27,408 nucleotides of DNA from an uncultured Fretibacterium sp. (GCA_937892105.1 CALAUZ010000288.1:1-27408); one strand, 5' to 3'; counted from the first letter of the stretch, positions 6,580 to 16,701 are shown. Notes: a model not told the origin generated them from the letters alone. A program made the numbers and translations.

Positions 6580-8455
6580 AAGCAGTTTTAAGAGTTTAGT
6601 AAATTATTGTCTTGGAGTAACAGGACACGCAAAAGATTCAGTGCTTCACGTAGGTACGAAGAATCTCAATTCGCCGCCCGAAAAAGCGTATTTAGAAATG
6701 GAAGGGCTGTCGTATGAAAATGTCAGGTGCAAAAATCCCGTGCTTCATTTTATTTTGTCGTGGCGAGATTATGAGAGTCCGACGAATGAACAAGTCGATG
6801 AGGCAGTGAATATTGCGCTGAAAGAATTAGACTTGCAGGACTGTCAGGCGTTATGGGCATTGCAATCCGACACAGACAATTTACATGTTCATGTGGCAGT
6901 GAACCGAATATCGCCGGATACGTTTCGGGCTGTTCGAGCCGCCGGAGGCTGGACAAAAAAAGCCCTTGAACGAGCGGCACGAAAAATTGAAATTTCACAA
7001 GGCTGGGAAATCGAACAGACTGGACGCTATGAAGTAAATTCATCAGGACAGATTTTGGAGAAAAAGGAAGTTTCAATTCCTGAAGTATCGCAAAAGGCGC
7101 GGGACATAGAAGTTCATACAGGTCTTGAAAGTCTTGAACGAAAGGCCAAAAGAGAACTTGCGACAATTTTAGAGACAGCGGCAAATTGGGACGAGTTACA
7201 TGAAAAATTAGCGTCCAAAGGATTTGAATTTGAACGCAAATGGAACGGAGCAGTTTTGAAATATGGCGACAAAGCTGTGAAGCTGTCTAATGTGTCTCGA
7301 AACAGCAGCTTTTCAAAGTTAGAGCAGAGGCTTGGCAAATATCAGGAGAGGAAAAATGACGTAATTATTCAAAATCAGGACAAAGAAATTCGAGGCGATA
7401 TTTTTGTCCAATCAAAAACTCCTGCAAAAAAATCATCATGGGAAGAGTATCAAGCTGAAAGGAATCACTATTTAGAAAGTAAAACCTCAGCGATAAAAAA
7501 ATTAAAAGCTCGTCAAAAACAGGAACGTGAAAATTTGTACTGGCGGCAAAAGAATCGTAGAAGCGAAATTTTTTCCGAGAGCTGGAAAGGTAGGGGCAGT
7601 GAGCTTAATCAGCTACGAAGTATATTTGCGTTTGTCCATAGAAAAGAGCAGCTCGAACTGCGAGAACGCCAAACTGAGGAAATGCAGGAATTAAAATCAC
7701 ATTTTCTGAAAAGATTCCCGTCATTCAAAGATTGGCTTGCCGACCAGAGCCGAGAAGATTTATACCGTGTGTACCGTTATCCGGGTCAGTTGCTATTGTC
7801 GCCGGAGCAGTCAGGAATAAAAATCCCAAATCCACAAAGGGCATTAGATTTACGAGATTACAGCGCGCGGCGCGGAGCAGGGAGCAGTGTTCTGTACTGT
7901 CGAGGCGGGACGTTCACGGCAGATTTTTCAGATATGGGCAAAAGAATTTTACTGAATAAACGGAAGCTGACGGAGGAGTCCGTAGCGGCGGCATTACAGC
8001 TTGCGAATCAGAAGTGGGGAGCAACGGAAATCACGGGCAACGCCGAGTATAAAGAGCTTTGCATTTCAGCGGCAGTGAAATACGGCCTGAAACTAGCGAA
8101 TCCTAATTTAGCGGCGGAAGTGGAACGACGCAGACAGGCATTAAGGCAATCGCGCCAGCAACACACGCTTATAACCATCAAAGAAATTTCAAAATTGAAA
8201 TTAGCGGAAAATCCCAAAATTTATATAAATCCCCGAATGGACAACCAGCAGTACAACGGGCGAATAGTCCATATAGATGAAAAACGCGGAATCTGTATTC
8301 AGTTATCAGGCCAGCGCAGTTTGTTTGTGCACCGCCTTGACAAACTTGAACGTCCACCGTTGCAGGGAGAGACGTTAAAAATTTCGTACACGGACGAAAA
8401 TCACCGGGCAAAAGTTCAGCGCGAGGAAGTGCGCCGCCGGACAAGAAGCCTGTAA
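6542..8455 (+). CDS. traI: TraI-like MOBP relaxase with LPD7-like and KfrB-like C-terminal domains
   Basis: DNA relaxase that nicks oriT and leads the strand into the recipient. The N-terminus follows RK2 TraI closely: MIAKVPP start, candidate catalytic Tyr22 in SLVNY, motif II serine Ser73 in FILSW, and motif III with Asp112, His115 and His117 (DTDNLHVHV). RK2 TraI uses Tyr22 and the corresponding Ser and His. Residues about 290-400 are a basic, coiled helical region (KLKARQKQERENLY). About 425-535 resembles the LPD7 domain of polyvalent proteins (SVLYCRGGTFTADF, then ALQLANQKWG, ITGNAEYKELCI). Residues 544-637 are a KfrB-like module found again at the ends of ArdC, the giant protein and the zeta-like protein. 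Start ATG 6542 has AAAGGAT about 9 nt upstream and lies inside the traJ end. Motifs are intact. Confidence 0.95.
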   Translation: MIAKVPPHRRDGKSSFKSLVNYCLGVTGHAKDSVLHVGTKNLNSPPEKAYLEMEGLSYENVRCKNPVLHFILSWRDYESPTNEQVDEAVNIALKELDLQDCQALWALQSDTDNLHVHVAVNRISPDTFRAVRAAGGWTKKALERAARKIEISQGWEIEQTGRYEVNSSGQILEKKEVSIPEVSQKARDIEVHTGLESLERKAKRELATILETAANWDELHEKLASKGFEFERKWNGAVLKYGDKAVKLSNVSRNSSFSKLEQRLGKYQERKNDVIIQNQDKEIRGDIFVQSKTPAKKSSWEEYQAERNHYLESKTSAIKKLKARQKQERENLYWRQKNRRSEIFSESWKGRGSELNQLRSIFAFVHRKEQLELRERQTEEMQELKSHFLKRFPSFKDWLADQSREDLYRVYRYPGQLLLSPEQSGIKIPNPQRALDLRDYSARRGAGSSVLYCRGGTFTADFSDMGKRILLNKRKLTEESVAAALQLANQKWGATEITGNAEYKELCISAAVKYGLKLANPNLAAEVERRRQALRQSRQQHTLITIKEISKLKLAENPKIYINPRMDNQQYNGRIVHIDEKRGICIQLSGQRSLFVHRLDKLERPPLQGETLKISYTDENHRAKVQREEVRRRTRSL

Positions 8456-8495
8456 AAAATTTTTGCCTGTAAAAGAAAAAGGAGGAAATTGATTT

Positions 8496-8684
8496 ATGGA
8501 CAAAAAATTGCAAGAAATTCTTGATTATTACGGAGCGAATTTAGACGACAGCGGCGAGCCTGACGAAGCTCCCGAATTTGAGGGAGTTGTAACGCTACCC
8601 ACGCCGGAAGAAGAAAAACATGCTCGGCAAAACTGGGAGCAGAAAGTCAAAAGCTGGAATAACGAGGGAGGCAAAAATTTATGA
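8496..8684 (+). CDS. Small acidic protein upstream of ardC, unknown function
   Basis: A 62-residue, mostly polar and acidic protein (DDSGEPDEAPEFEG) with no family I recognise. AAAGGAGG lies well placed before the ATG, and the last 4 bases overlap the ardC start (ATGA), so it is a genuine, coupled gene. Its position next to ArdC may indicate an ArdC or relaxase partner, but nothing in the sequence shows this. Confidence 0.7.
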   Translation: MDKKLQEILDYYGANLDDSGEPDEAPEFEGVVTLPTPEEEKHARQNWEQKVKSWNNEGGKNL

Positions 8685-9910
8685 TTTCTTCCAAAGCTCA
8701 GGAATACCGCGATGAACTCGTCAAAAAATTGTGCGATGCAATGGAGAATGGGACAGCCCCGTGGCAAAGGACATGGACGGACGGGGACGCGCCTTTTAAT
8801 GCTGTGAGTGGCCGTTCATATCATGGCATCAACTCGATAAATCTGGCAATGCAGAGTCAGACATTAGGTCATCCAGAAGACCCAAGATGGGCGACATTCG
8901 ACCAAGCAAAGGAAAAAGGCTGGCACGTGAAGCCGGGCGAAAAAGGGACGCACGTAGAGTTTTACAAATTCGATGAGAAGCCAAAAGTTGACGAGTTCGG
9001 CGACCCCGTACTCGATGCAGACGGCAAACAGGAAGTAGAGAAAAGTGTTCTCGTAAGAAATTACGTAGTTTTTCATGCTTCTCAAATCGAAGGAATAGGC
9101 CCATACGAGCCGAAAGCCCGAAATCCAATCGAGGAGAGCGAAAAAGCGGAACGAATTTTGAAGGAATCGGGAGCAGAAATCCGGCACGGAGGGAACGAAG
9201 CCTTTTACAGCCTGACGGGAGATTATATTCAAGTGCCAGAACGCGACCAATTCAGGAGTCAGGCGGATTATTACTCTACTGCCCTGCACGAGTTGGGGCA
9301 TTGGACAGGCCACCCCGACCGACTGAACCGCGAGACCTCAAGCGATATGAACTCCGAGACCTACGCGAAAGAAGAACTCGTAGCAGAAATAACCTCCATG
9401 TTCGTATCAGCGGAGACAGGAATCCCGCAGACGCAGGAGCATTTTGACAATCACGCGGCGTATGTGGATCACTGGGTGAAAGCGGTAAAGGAAGACCCGA
9501 ATGCGTTATTTAAGGCGGTAAATCAGGCGCAGAAAGCGTCAGAGGAAATTTTGAAGTATGAACGAGTCCGAGAGCGAGAACAAAATCAGGGTCAGACACT
9601 TTCAACGAACGGCCAGCCCGTACTGACGGAAAAAGCCATTAAAGATATGAAACTGATTGAGGGCGAGGCAAAAGTATTTTTGAAGCCGCGAGTGGACGGC
9701 CAGCAATATAAAGGAAAGATTCTTCACGTTGACGAATCACAGGGGTATTGTGTCCAGCAGGTAGGCCGTCAGAGTCTTGTCGTTCATAAACTGGACAGAA
9801 TGGAGGAAGTGCCAAAAATCGGAGAGGCCGTAAAAATTTCTTACGGAACGAATAACGAAAAAGCCAAAGTCGGCATTCAAGAAGAACGACATCACGGTTT
9901 GAGGCGTTAG
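8681..9910 (+). CDS. ardC: ArdC-type antirestriction protein with KfrB-like tail
   Basis: ArdC proteins carry an N-terminal ssDNA-binding domain and a C-terminal zinc metalloprotease-like domain, and protect incoming plasmid DNA from restriction. Here residues 1-135 match the N-terminal domain (GTAPWQRTW, then GRSYHGINSINLA, VKPGEKGTHVEFY, VVFHASQIEG). The zincin motif HELGHWTGH is at 203-211 with a downstream glutamate in EELVAE (231-236), so the metal site appears complete. Known ArdC proteins are about 300 residues; this one has about 95 more, residues 316-409, which form the shared KfrB-like module. Translation is coupled to the small upstream gene. It would act early in the recipient. 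Confidence 0.93.
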   Translation: MISSKAQEYRDELVKKLCDAMENGTAPWQRTWTDGDAPFNAVSGRSYHGINSINLAMQSQTLGHPEDPRWATFDQAKEKGWHVKPGEKGTHVEFYKFDEKPKVDEFGDPVLDADGKQEVEKSVLVRNYVVFHASQIEGIGPYEPKARNPIEESEKAERILKESGAEIRHGGNEAFYSLTGDYIQVPERDQFRSQADYYSTALHELGHWTGHPDRLNRETSSDMNSETYAKEELVAEITSMFVSAETGIPQTQEHFDNHAAYVDHWVKAVKEDPNALFKAVNQAQKASEEILKYERVREREQNQGQTLSTNGQPVLTEKAIKDMKLIEGEAKVFLKPRVDGQQYKGKILHVDESQGYCVQQVGRQSLVVHKLDRMEEVPKIGEAVKISYGTNNEKAKVGIQEERHHGLRR

Positions 9911-9921
9911 GAGCGTAGAAA

Positions 9922-12900
9922 ATGGCAAAAGAGACGGCACTTGAAGAAGCGAGGCGGAGATTCGGAGAAGTAAGCCAGCGTGTACGGTCTGACGGGGATA
10001 ACTGGTCAGAATTTTTGACATGCGCGGCAAGGAATCATAAATATAATTTCCGGGACCAGCTTTTAATCTATGACCAGCGACCGAACGCGACGGCGTGTGT
10101 GGAAATAGATTTATGGAATAACCATTTTAGCCGCTGGGTAAATCGCGGAACGAAGAGCGTCCGTCTTTTAAGTCCAGACGGTCAGAGTGTAAGGCATGTA
10201 TTTGACATAACAGACACACGTCCGGGCTTCGGACATGAATTTGACGAGCCGCCATATATCTGGAAAATTGAGCCGGAGGATTCGCAGGACGTATCAGCGA
10301 GATTAAATCAGGCATACGGAGTATCGGGCGAACTTGGAGTGCAGATAGCGGGAATATCGAGAGATTTTGCGTTAAACCTTGAAGAGAACGGCGACCCGTT
10401 ATATGCAAATGCCAGCACGCCAGAGGAGCGGCGAAGACTGACGGATTTATTGAGCAACAGCGTGGAGTATTATTTACGTACACGTTGCGGGCTTGAAAAT
10501 CGCCGAGAAGATTTCAGCTTTGAAAATATCGCAGAACTTGACGGAAATACGGCAATGCGTCTAGGAACGATAACGAGCGGATTTTCACGTCGAGTGCTTG
10601 ATAACGTAGAACAAATAGTAAGAACGAATCACGAGAGGAGGAGACTCGAAAATGAGCGAAGCGAGAGTGCCGGAGACAGCCTCAGCAGTGAACTTTCTGA
10701 CGGACGAAGAGTTGAATCAGGCCGAAGAGCGGGTGTTCGCGGAGCTGGAGACGAAGCCGGAGGAGGAAATGACGATATACCACGAATCGGAGCTGACGGA
10801 CGCGGACAAGGAGGACTTGCCGGAGGGGAGTCTGATGAGGGAAGCGGACGACGGAATGATATACGTGAAAGTGCTGGACATCTGGACTCCGTATCAGATG
10901 GAGAGGCTGAAATAACCGTCCGAGCCGCTGACGAAATACGGACGGATGAGGCGGAAATATCTGGAAGAATGGAAAGCGCGGACAGCGTTAGAGTGGGGCG
11001 AGAATCTTCTGATTCATTGTCTGGAGATACAGGAACAGGCGAAGGCGATGAAGCGCGAACTGATGACGCAGTTAGAACGGGACAATCCGCCGCCGGACAA
11101 GAGCCGCGATCCGATGGGCTGGGTACAGCACATGAACAGTCTGGACATGCAGGCGGAAGAGATAGTAACGAGCAGTCTAATATACAGTTAGACTTATTTG
11201 ACGTTTTTGATGTAGCAAGGGAGCAGGAGAATATTGAAGAAATTGAAAATATACCTTCTGTTCCTAATATTGAAAATCAGAATAAAGATGTAGAAAACAC
11301 GTTATCAGACAGAGAAAATATAGAAAACTCTGAAGATATAAATAATATAGAAACCCCAGAAGATAATACTTCAATAACAACTGAACCAAAGGACAATGCC
11401 GAAAGTGCAGAGACCTCAGAGCCACCTGAAGTTTCTGAATCAGACAAAGAAATAAATTTAATCGACACAGTAATAGATTTACGACCACAGCCGCCGGAAC
11501 AGCGGCGACCGAGCCAGCCGCGAATAAATTATCGAATAACGGACGATGATTTAGGAGTAGGCGGAGCCAAGACAAAATACCACAATAATATTGAAGCAAT
11601 AAAAACTCTGAAAGCAATCGAAAGCGAAGACCGTCGGGCCACGCCGGAGGAGCAGGAAATATTATCGCGTTACGTAGGCTGGGGCGGTCTTCCACAGGCA
11701 TTTGACGAGCGTAATGAGGACTGGAAAAAAGAATACGCGGAGTTAAAAGAACTTCTGACCGACGAGGAATATAACGCAGCACGCGGCTCAGTTCTAAACG
11801 CACATTACACCTCGCCAATGGTAGCGCGTTCAATGTACGAGACGCTTGAAAGAATGGGCTTCTCAAAGGGAAATATTCTTGAACCGTCATGCGGGACAGG
11901 AAACTTTTTCGGAATATTGCCCCAGAGCATGGAGCAGTCCAAACTGTACGGAGTAGAACTTGACGGCCTGACAGGACGAATAGCGCGCCAGCTTTACCAG
12001 AAAGCGGACATCACGATAGATGGTTACGAGAGAGCAAAATATCCTGATAATTTCTTTGACGTTGCGATTGGAAATGTACCGTTCGGAGGCTACAGCGTAG
12101 TTGACGGCGAACACAGATATGACCGAGAAAATTTCAGGATACATGATTACTTTTTCGCCAAGACACTGGACAAGGTAAGGCCGGGCGGAGTAGTGGCGTT
12201 CATAACGTCAAAAGGGACACTCGACAAAATAAATCCTTCAGTCAGGAATTATCTTGCACAGAGGGCGGAGCTTTTAGGAGCAGTGAGACTTCCGAATAAT
12301 GCGTTTAAGAGCAACGCGGGAACGGAAGTAACAGCGGACATAGTATTTTTGCAGAAGCGCGAAAAATTAGTAGATGATATTCAAGCGGACTGGATTTATA
12401 CGCGGGAAAATGAGGACGGAATAAGAATCAATAATTACTTTGCCCAGCACCCTGAAATGATATTGGGGAAAATGGCGAGGGACAGCCGTCTTTATGGAAA
12501 CGAAAACGAGACGACGTGCGAGCCGATTGAAGGAGCGGACTTAGCTGAACAGCTCCACGAGGCACTCGGAAAAATACAAGGCCGAATCGAAGAGCGAGAA
12601 ATCCAGACGCAGGAAAATACGCAGGAAACAATTCCCGCCGATCCGAACGTCCGCAACTTCAGTTACACGCTTGTAAACGGCGAACTCTATTACCGAGAAA
12701 ATTCCCAGATGTACAAGCCTGATTTGCCAGCTTCTTCGATAAGCCGTGCAAAAGGGATGGTAGAAGTCCGGGACGCTTGCCGAGAAGTAATCAATGCGCA
12801 GATGGACGGCTGTAGTGATACGACATTAGCGGAACTCCAGAAAAAATTAAACAGTGCCTATGATAGCTTCACCCGCAGATTCGGTAGGATCAATGACGCG

Positions 12901-15900
12901 CAGAATGCGAGGGCATTTGACGAGGACAGTTCATATTATTTAATCTGCGGACTTGAAAATATGGACGCGCATCATAACTTTATCGGCAAGTCGGACATGT
13001 TTACGAAACGGACAATCCGGCAGGAGATAGTGCCGACTTCAGTCGAGACAGCGCAGGAAGCCCTTTTGTTGTCCATGTCAGAAAAAGCGCGTGTAGATAT
13101 GGATTATATGAGTTCACTGACTGGCAAAACGGAGGAAGAATTATTTTCCGAGCTAAAAGGTGAGATATTCAAAATACCGAGCCAAACACCAGTAGGAGGA
13201 GAACCCGGCCGGGCAGAATATCAGACAGCGGACGAATATTTATCCGGCAATGTGCGTCAAAAATTATTTATGGCGAAATATTTTGCGGAGGAAAATCCCG
13301 AATTTGCGGACAACGTGAAAGCCCTCGAAGCCGCCCAGCCTGAACCGTTAAAAGCGACAGAAATCGACGTGAGATTAGGGTCAACATGGGTGCCGCCGGA
13401 ATATATAGAGCAGTTCACGCACGAATTATTGCAGACACCGGGCTATGCCCGAGACAAAATCAATGTCAGTTATTCTGAGCATACATCAGCATGGAATATA
13501 TCCGGCAAAAGGCTTGACGCAGGAAATGTATTAGCGAATACGACCTACGGAACACAGGCAATCAATGCTTACGGAATAATCGAGGAAACATTAAATCTGA
13601 AAACGGTAAAAATTTTTCAGACCATCAAGGACGCGGACGGGCACGAACGGCGTGTAATTGACAGCGAAGCGACGACGTTAGCCCAGCAGAAACAGGAAGA
13701 AATCAAGGAAAAATTCAAGAGCTGGATATTTGAAGACCCCGACCGCCGTGAAAGACTCGTGAATATTTATAACGAACGATTTAATTCGACGAGAGCGAGG
13801 GAATACGACGGCAGTCATCTCCAGTTCGGAGGGATAAACCCAGAAATAACTTTAAGACCGCACCAGCAGGACGCAATAGCGCGTATTTTGTACGGAGGCA
13901 ACACTCTTTTAGCGCACGAAGTTGGAGCTGGCAAGACCTACGAGATGGTAGCGGCGGCAATGGAATCGAAGCGAATCGGATTATCGCATAAGAGCCTTTT
14001 CGTAGTGCCAAACCATCTGACCGAACAAATGGCGACGGAAACATTGAGGCTTTATCCCGGAGCAAATGTTTTAGTTGCGACGAGGCGGGATTTTGAGACG
14101 AAGAACCGCAAAAAATTCTGCGCAAAGATAGCGACAGGAGATTATGACGTAATAATAATTGGGCATTCTCAATTTGAAAAAATCCCGTTGTCATCAGAGC
14201 GTCAGGCGAGATTTATCGACCAGCAGATTGAAGAAATCACGGCTGGCATACAGGAATTGAAGGAGGAACAGGGAGCGCGCTGGAGTATAAAGCAGATGGA
14301 GGCCAGCAAGAAAAATCTTGAGGCGAAACTCGAAAGATTACAGGCTTCGCATAAAAAAGACGACGTAATCACGTTTGAGGAGCTTGGAATTGACCGCCTG
14401 TTTGTAGATGAGGCTCATAACTATAAAAATCTGTATTTGTACACGAAAATGCAGAATGTGGCGGGAATATCGCAGAGCGAAGCGCAGAAGTCTTCAGATA
14501 TGTTCATGAAGTGCCGTTATATGGACGAACTGACAGGCGGCAAGGGGATAATCTTTGCGACAGGAACACCCGTGAGCAACTCAATGACGGAACTTTATAC
14601 AATGCAACGCTACCTCCAGTTAGGAAAATTGCAGTCAATGGGATTGCAGAATTTTGACGCATGGGCTTCAACGTTCGGAGAGACGACGACCTCCCTCGAA
14701 TTAGCACCAGAGGGAACAGGCTTCAGGGCAAAGACAAGATTCTCAAGATTTTTTAATCTGCCTGAGCTGATGAAGACGTTTAAGGAAGTAGCGGACATCA
14801 AAACGGCGGATATGCTTAATCTTCCAAGACCGAAAGCAAATTTTCACGTAGTATCAGTAAAGCCGACAGAAGAACAAAGACAGCTTGTAGCGGGACTGTC
14901 AGAACGTGCGAGCCGTGTTCATAATCGTCAGGTTGAGCCAACGGAAGATAACATGCTGAAAATTACGTCTGACGGGAGAAAAATCGGGCTTGACCAGAGG
15001 CTTATAAATCCATTGTTGCCTGACGATCCGGGCAGTAAAGTAAATACCTGTGTTCAAAATGTTTTCCAGATATGGCAGGACACGAAAGAGGACAGATTAA
15101 CGCAGTTAGTATTTTGCGACTTTTCAACACCGGGCAAAGATAAAGGCTTCAATGTTTACGATGACATTAAGCAGAAGCTAATTGCGGACGGAGTGCCTGA
15201 AAGCGAAATAGCATTTATCCACGACGCGGACACGGAAAAGAAGAAGGATGAATTATTTGCCAAAGTGCGAAGCGGAGAAGTTCGCGTCCTTATGGGTTCA
15301 ACGCAAAAAATGGGAGCGGGAACGAACGTACAGGACAGGCTGATAGCCCTTCACGATTTAGACTGCCCGTGGCGACCTGCTGATTTAGAGCAAAGAGCGG
15401 GACGAATAATCCGGCAGGGCAACCAGAATCCCGAAGTCAATATTTTTCGCTACGTAACGGAAAGCACGTTTGACGCATATTTATATCAGACTGTTGAAAA
15501 CAAACAGAAATTCATAAGTCAGGTGATGACGAGCCGGACACCGTTGCGAAGCTGTGAGGACGTTGACGAATCTGTTTTGAGTTATGCGGAGGTCAAAGCT
15601 CTCTGTATCGGGGACAGCCGAATCAAAGAAAAAATGGAACTTGATATAGACGTGAACAAATTGAGAGTCCTTGAAGCAAATTTCAAAGACCAGCGTTATG
15701 CGTTGCAGGACAAATTAACGAAGTCATTGCCCGCGTCAATATCGGCAACGGAACATAAAATCGAACTTTTAGAACAGGATTTTGCGACCTCCCAGCGAAC
15801 ACAGGGCGCAGATTTTCAGATAACGATAATGGGTCATTCGTTCGGACTGGATAATGACGGCAAACCGCAAAAGCAGGAAGCAGGGGAGGCTCTTTTAGCA

Positions 15901-16701
15901 GCGGCACAGACTTTAGGGCGAAATGACGGAACAATCGGGGAATATCGCGGCTTTAAGATGAGTTTCTACACGGATCAGGCGTTCGGGAAAGTGTTTTTGA
16001 ATCTGTCAGGAGCGACGACGCATAATATAGAACTCGGAACGAGCGCATTAGGAAATCTGACCCGGATAGAAAATGCGATAAACGGAATCCCGCAGAGGCT
16101 TGAAGAAGTGCGTGGTCAGTTAGAAGGTTATCACACACAGGTGAAGGTAACGGAGGAAGAATTACAGAAGACATTTCCTTATGCGGACGAGTTGCGGGAA
16201 AAATCGGCGCGTCTTGCCCAGCTAAATACGGAACTGACAATGCAGGAGCAAACCCAGCCGCCGGTGCAGGAAGTGCCGCCGAGTGTAGAGCCATTAACGC
16301 CAGCAGAAGAAACGCCAAAAATTGAATCCTCTCCCGAATCAATAGCCGCTCAGGGAATCGGAGACAATCAAAAAGTTCATTTCGGTATTCCCGAAGCGAA
16401 ACCGCAAATAACGGAGCGGACAATTCAAGATATGAAGCTGATAGACGGTAAACCGGCGATTTACCTGAATCCCCGAACAGACGGCCAGCAGTACAAGGGC
16501 GAAATTCTGCACGTGGACAAAGAACGGGGTTATTGTGTGCAGTTGAGCGGGAAGCACAGCCTTTTTGTCCACAGTCTTGAAAAATTAGAGCGAACGCCGG
16601 AAGTCGGCGAAAACATAAAACTTTCTTATCCACAGGACAAGACACACAAGGCAACGTTGACGATTCAGGAAACACAGACACGGACGCGATGCCGCAAATG
16701 A
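9922..16701 (+). CDS. Giant polyvalent protein: N6-methylase-like plus SNF2-type helicase
   Basis: A 2259-residue protein of the type carried by many conjugative elements as a DNA-protection or antirestriction factor. N-terminal 1-240 is a LtrC-like region (NFRDQLLIYDQRPNA). Residues 244-423 are a low-complexity Gly/Arg/Asp/Ser linker, and 423-525 an acidic, Asn-rich linker. A methylase-like domain has motif I EPSCGTGNFFG (near 652) and GNVPFGG (near 716; NVPF rather than NPPY). The helicase has Walker A HEVGAGKT (near 1332), VDEAHNYKN (near 1495), GTPVSNSM and motif VI QRAGRIIRQGNQ (near 1825), all intact. A coiled region follows, then the KfrB-like module (2164-2259). The initial ATG follows TTAGGAG. 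The first linker also encodes a TnpV-like protein in another frame. Exact biochemical role in this family is not established to my knowledge. Confidence 0.93.
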   Translation: MAKETALEEARRRFGEVSQRVRSDGDNWSEFLTCAARNHKYNFRDQLLIYDQRPNATACVEIDLWNNHFSRWVNRGTKSVRLLSPDGQSVRHVFDITDTRPGFGHEFDEPPYIWKIEPEDSQDVSARLNQAYGVSGELGVQIAGISRDFALNLEENGDPLYANASTPEERRRLTDLLSNSVEYYLRTRCGLENRREDFSFENIAELDGNTAMRLGTITSGFSRRVLDNVEQIVRTNHERRRLENERSESAGDSLSSELSDGRRVESGRRAGVRGAGDEAGGGNDDIPRIGADGRGQGGLAGGESDEGSGRRNDIRESAGHLDSVSDGEAEITVRAADEIRTDEAEISGRMESADSVRVGRESSDSLSGDTGTGEGDEARTDDAVRTGQSAAGQEPRSDGLGTAHEQSGHAGGRDSNEQSNIQLDLFDVFDVAREQENIEEIENIPSVPNIENQNKDVENTLSDRENIENSEDINNIETPEDNTSITTEPKDNAESAETSEPPEVSESDKEINLIDTVIDLRPQPPEQRRPSQPRINYRITDDDLGVGGAKTKYHNNIEAIKTLKAIESEDRRATPEEQEILSRYVGWGGLPQAFDERNEDWKKEYAELKELLTDEEYNAARGSVLNAHYTSPMVARSMYETLERMGFSKGNILEPSCGTGNFFGILPQSMEQSKLYGVELDGLTGRIARQLYQKADITIDGYERAKYPDNFFDVAIGNVPFGGYSVVDGEHRYDRENFRIHDYFFAKTLDKVRPGGVVAFITSKGTLDKINPSVRNYLAQRAELLGAVRLPNNAFKSNAGTEVTADIVFLQKREKLVDDIQADWIYTRENEDGIRINNYFAQHPEMILGKMARDSRLYGNENETTCEPIEGADLAEQLHEALGKIQGRIEEREIQTQENTQETIPADPNVRNFSYTLVNGELYYRENSQMYKPDLPASSISRAKGMVEVRDACREVINAQMDGCSDTTLAELQKKLNSAYDSFTRRFGRINDAQNARAFDEDSSYYLICGLENMDAHHNFIGKSDMFTKRTIRQEIVPTSVETAQEALLLSMSEKARVDMDYMSSLTGKTEEELFSELKGEIFKIPSQTPVGGEPGRAEYQTADEYLSGNVRQKLFMAKYFAEENPEFADNVKALEAAQPEPLKATEIDVRLGSTWVPPEYIEQFTHELLQTPGYARDKINVSYSEHTSAWNISGKRLDAGNVLANTTYGTQAINAYGIIEETLNLKTVKIFQTIKDADGHERRVIDSEATTLAQQKQEEIKEKFKSWIFEDPDRRERLVNIYNERFNSTRAREYDGSHLQFGGINPEITLRPHQQDAIARILYGGNTLLAHEVGAGKTYEMVAAAMESKRIGLSHKSLFVVPNHLTEQMATETLRLYPGANVLVATRRDFETKNRKKFCAKIATGDYDVIIIGHSQFEKIPLSSERQARFIDQQIEEITAGIQELKEEQGARWSIKQMEASKKNLEAKLERLQASHKKDDVITFEELGIDRLFVDEAHNYKNLYLYTKMQNVAGISQSEAQKSSDMFMKCRYMDELTGGKGIIFATGTPVSNSMTELYTMQRYLQLGKLQSMGLQNFDAWASTFGETTTSLELAPEGTGFRAKTRFSRFFNLPELMKTFKEVADIKTADMLNLPRPKANFHVVSVKPTEEQRQLVAGLSERASRVHNRQVEPTEDNMLKITSDGRKIGLDQRLINPLLPDDPGSKVNTCVQNVFQIWQDTKEDRLTQLVFCDFSTPGKDKGFNVYDDIKQKLIADGVPESEIAFIHDADTEKKKDELFAKVRSGEVRVLMGSTQKMGAGTNVQDRLIALHDLDCPWRPADLEQRAGRIIRQGNQNPEVNIFRYVTESTFDAYLYQTVENKQKFISQVMTSRTPLRSCEDVDESVLSYAEVKALCIGDSRIKEKMELDIDVNKLRVLEANFKDQRYALQDKLTKSLPASISATEHKIELLEQDFATSQRTQGADFQITIMGHSFGLDNDGKPQKQEAGEALLAAAQTLGRNDGTIGEYRGFKMSFYTDQAFGKVFLNLSGATTHNIELGTSALGNLTRIENAINGIPQRLEEVRGQLEGYHTQVKVTEEELQKTFPYADELREKSARLAQLNTELTMQEQTQPPVQEVPPSVEPLTPAEETPKIESSPESIAAQGIGDNQKVHFGIPEAKPQITERTIQDMKLIDGKPAIYLNPRTDGQQYKGEILHVDKERGYCVQLSGKHSLFVHSLEKLERTPEVGENIKLSYPQDKTHKATLTIQETQTRTRCRK
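10652..10915 (+). CDS. Nested +1-frame ORF, N-terminal part of a TnpV-like reading frame
   Basis: Lies wholly inside the giant gene, one frame ahead. It has its own ribosome site, AGGAGG at 10636-10641, 10 nt before the ATG. The 87-residue product (starting MSEARVPETAS, ending IYVKVLDIWTPYQMERLK) is a normal-looking acidic protein, whereas the giant protein's own frame here is low-complexity Gly/Arg/Asp/Ser. The frame stops at TAA 10913-10915 and then continues open without a frame change into the TnpV-like core (10946-11191). Either two small proteins are made, or an originally single gene has gained a stop. Real coding is plausible but unproven. Confidence 0.5.
   Translation: MSEARVPETASAVNFLTDEELNQAEERVFAELETKPEEEMTIYHESELTDADKEDLPEGSLMREADDGMIYVKVLDIWTPYQMERLK
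10946..11191 (+). CDS. Nested +1-frame ORF matching the TnpV family core
   Basis: The frame reads TKYGRMRRKYLEEWK from 10934 on, then LLIHCLEIQEQA, DPMGWVQHMN and QAEEIVTSSLIY. This matches the TnpV pattern as I know it (YGRxRxxYLEE, L-EID-QA, QMxWVxxMN, AEEIV-ELIY), in order and at the right spacing to the end of the family. TnpV was named from transposon Tn4451 and is a small protein of about 110-125 residues with a proposed accessory role. An ATG exists at 10946, but the homology starts earlier, so the TAA at 10913 cuts just upstream of the core. No clear ribosome site before 10946. Encoded entirely within the giant gene's linker (residues about 341-423 of that protein). Confidence 0.55.
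   Translation: MRRKYLEEWKARTALEWGENLLIHCLEIQEQAKAMKRELMTQLERDNPPPDKSRDPMGWVQHMNSLDMQAEEIVTSSLIYS

Noticed and set aside
15953..16681. Long minus-strand frame of 242 codons opposite the giant gene end
   Set aside because: Fully antisense to clearly coding sequence with recognised domains, product is Leu/Ser/Pro/Arg-rich without family features, and no ribosome site; an antisense shadow.
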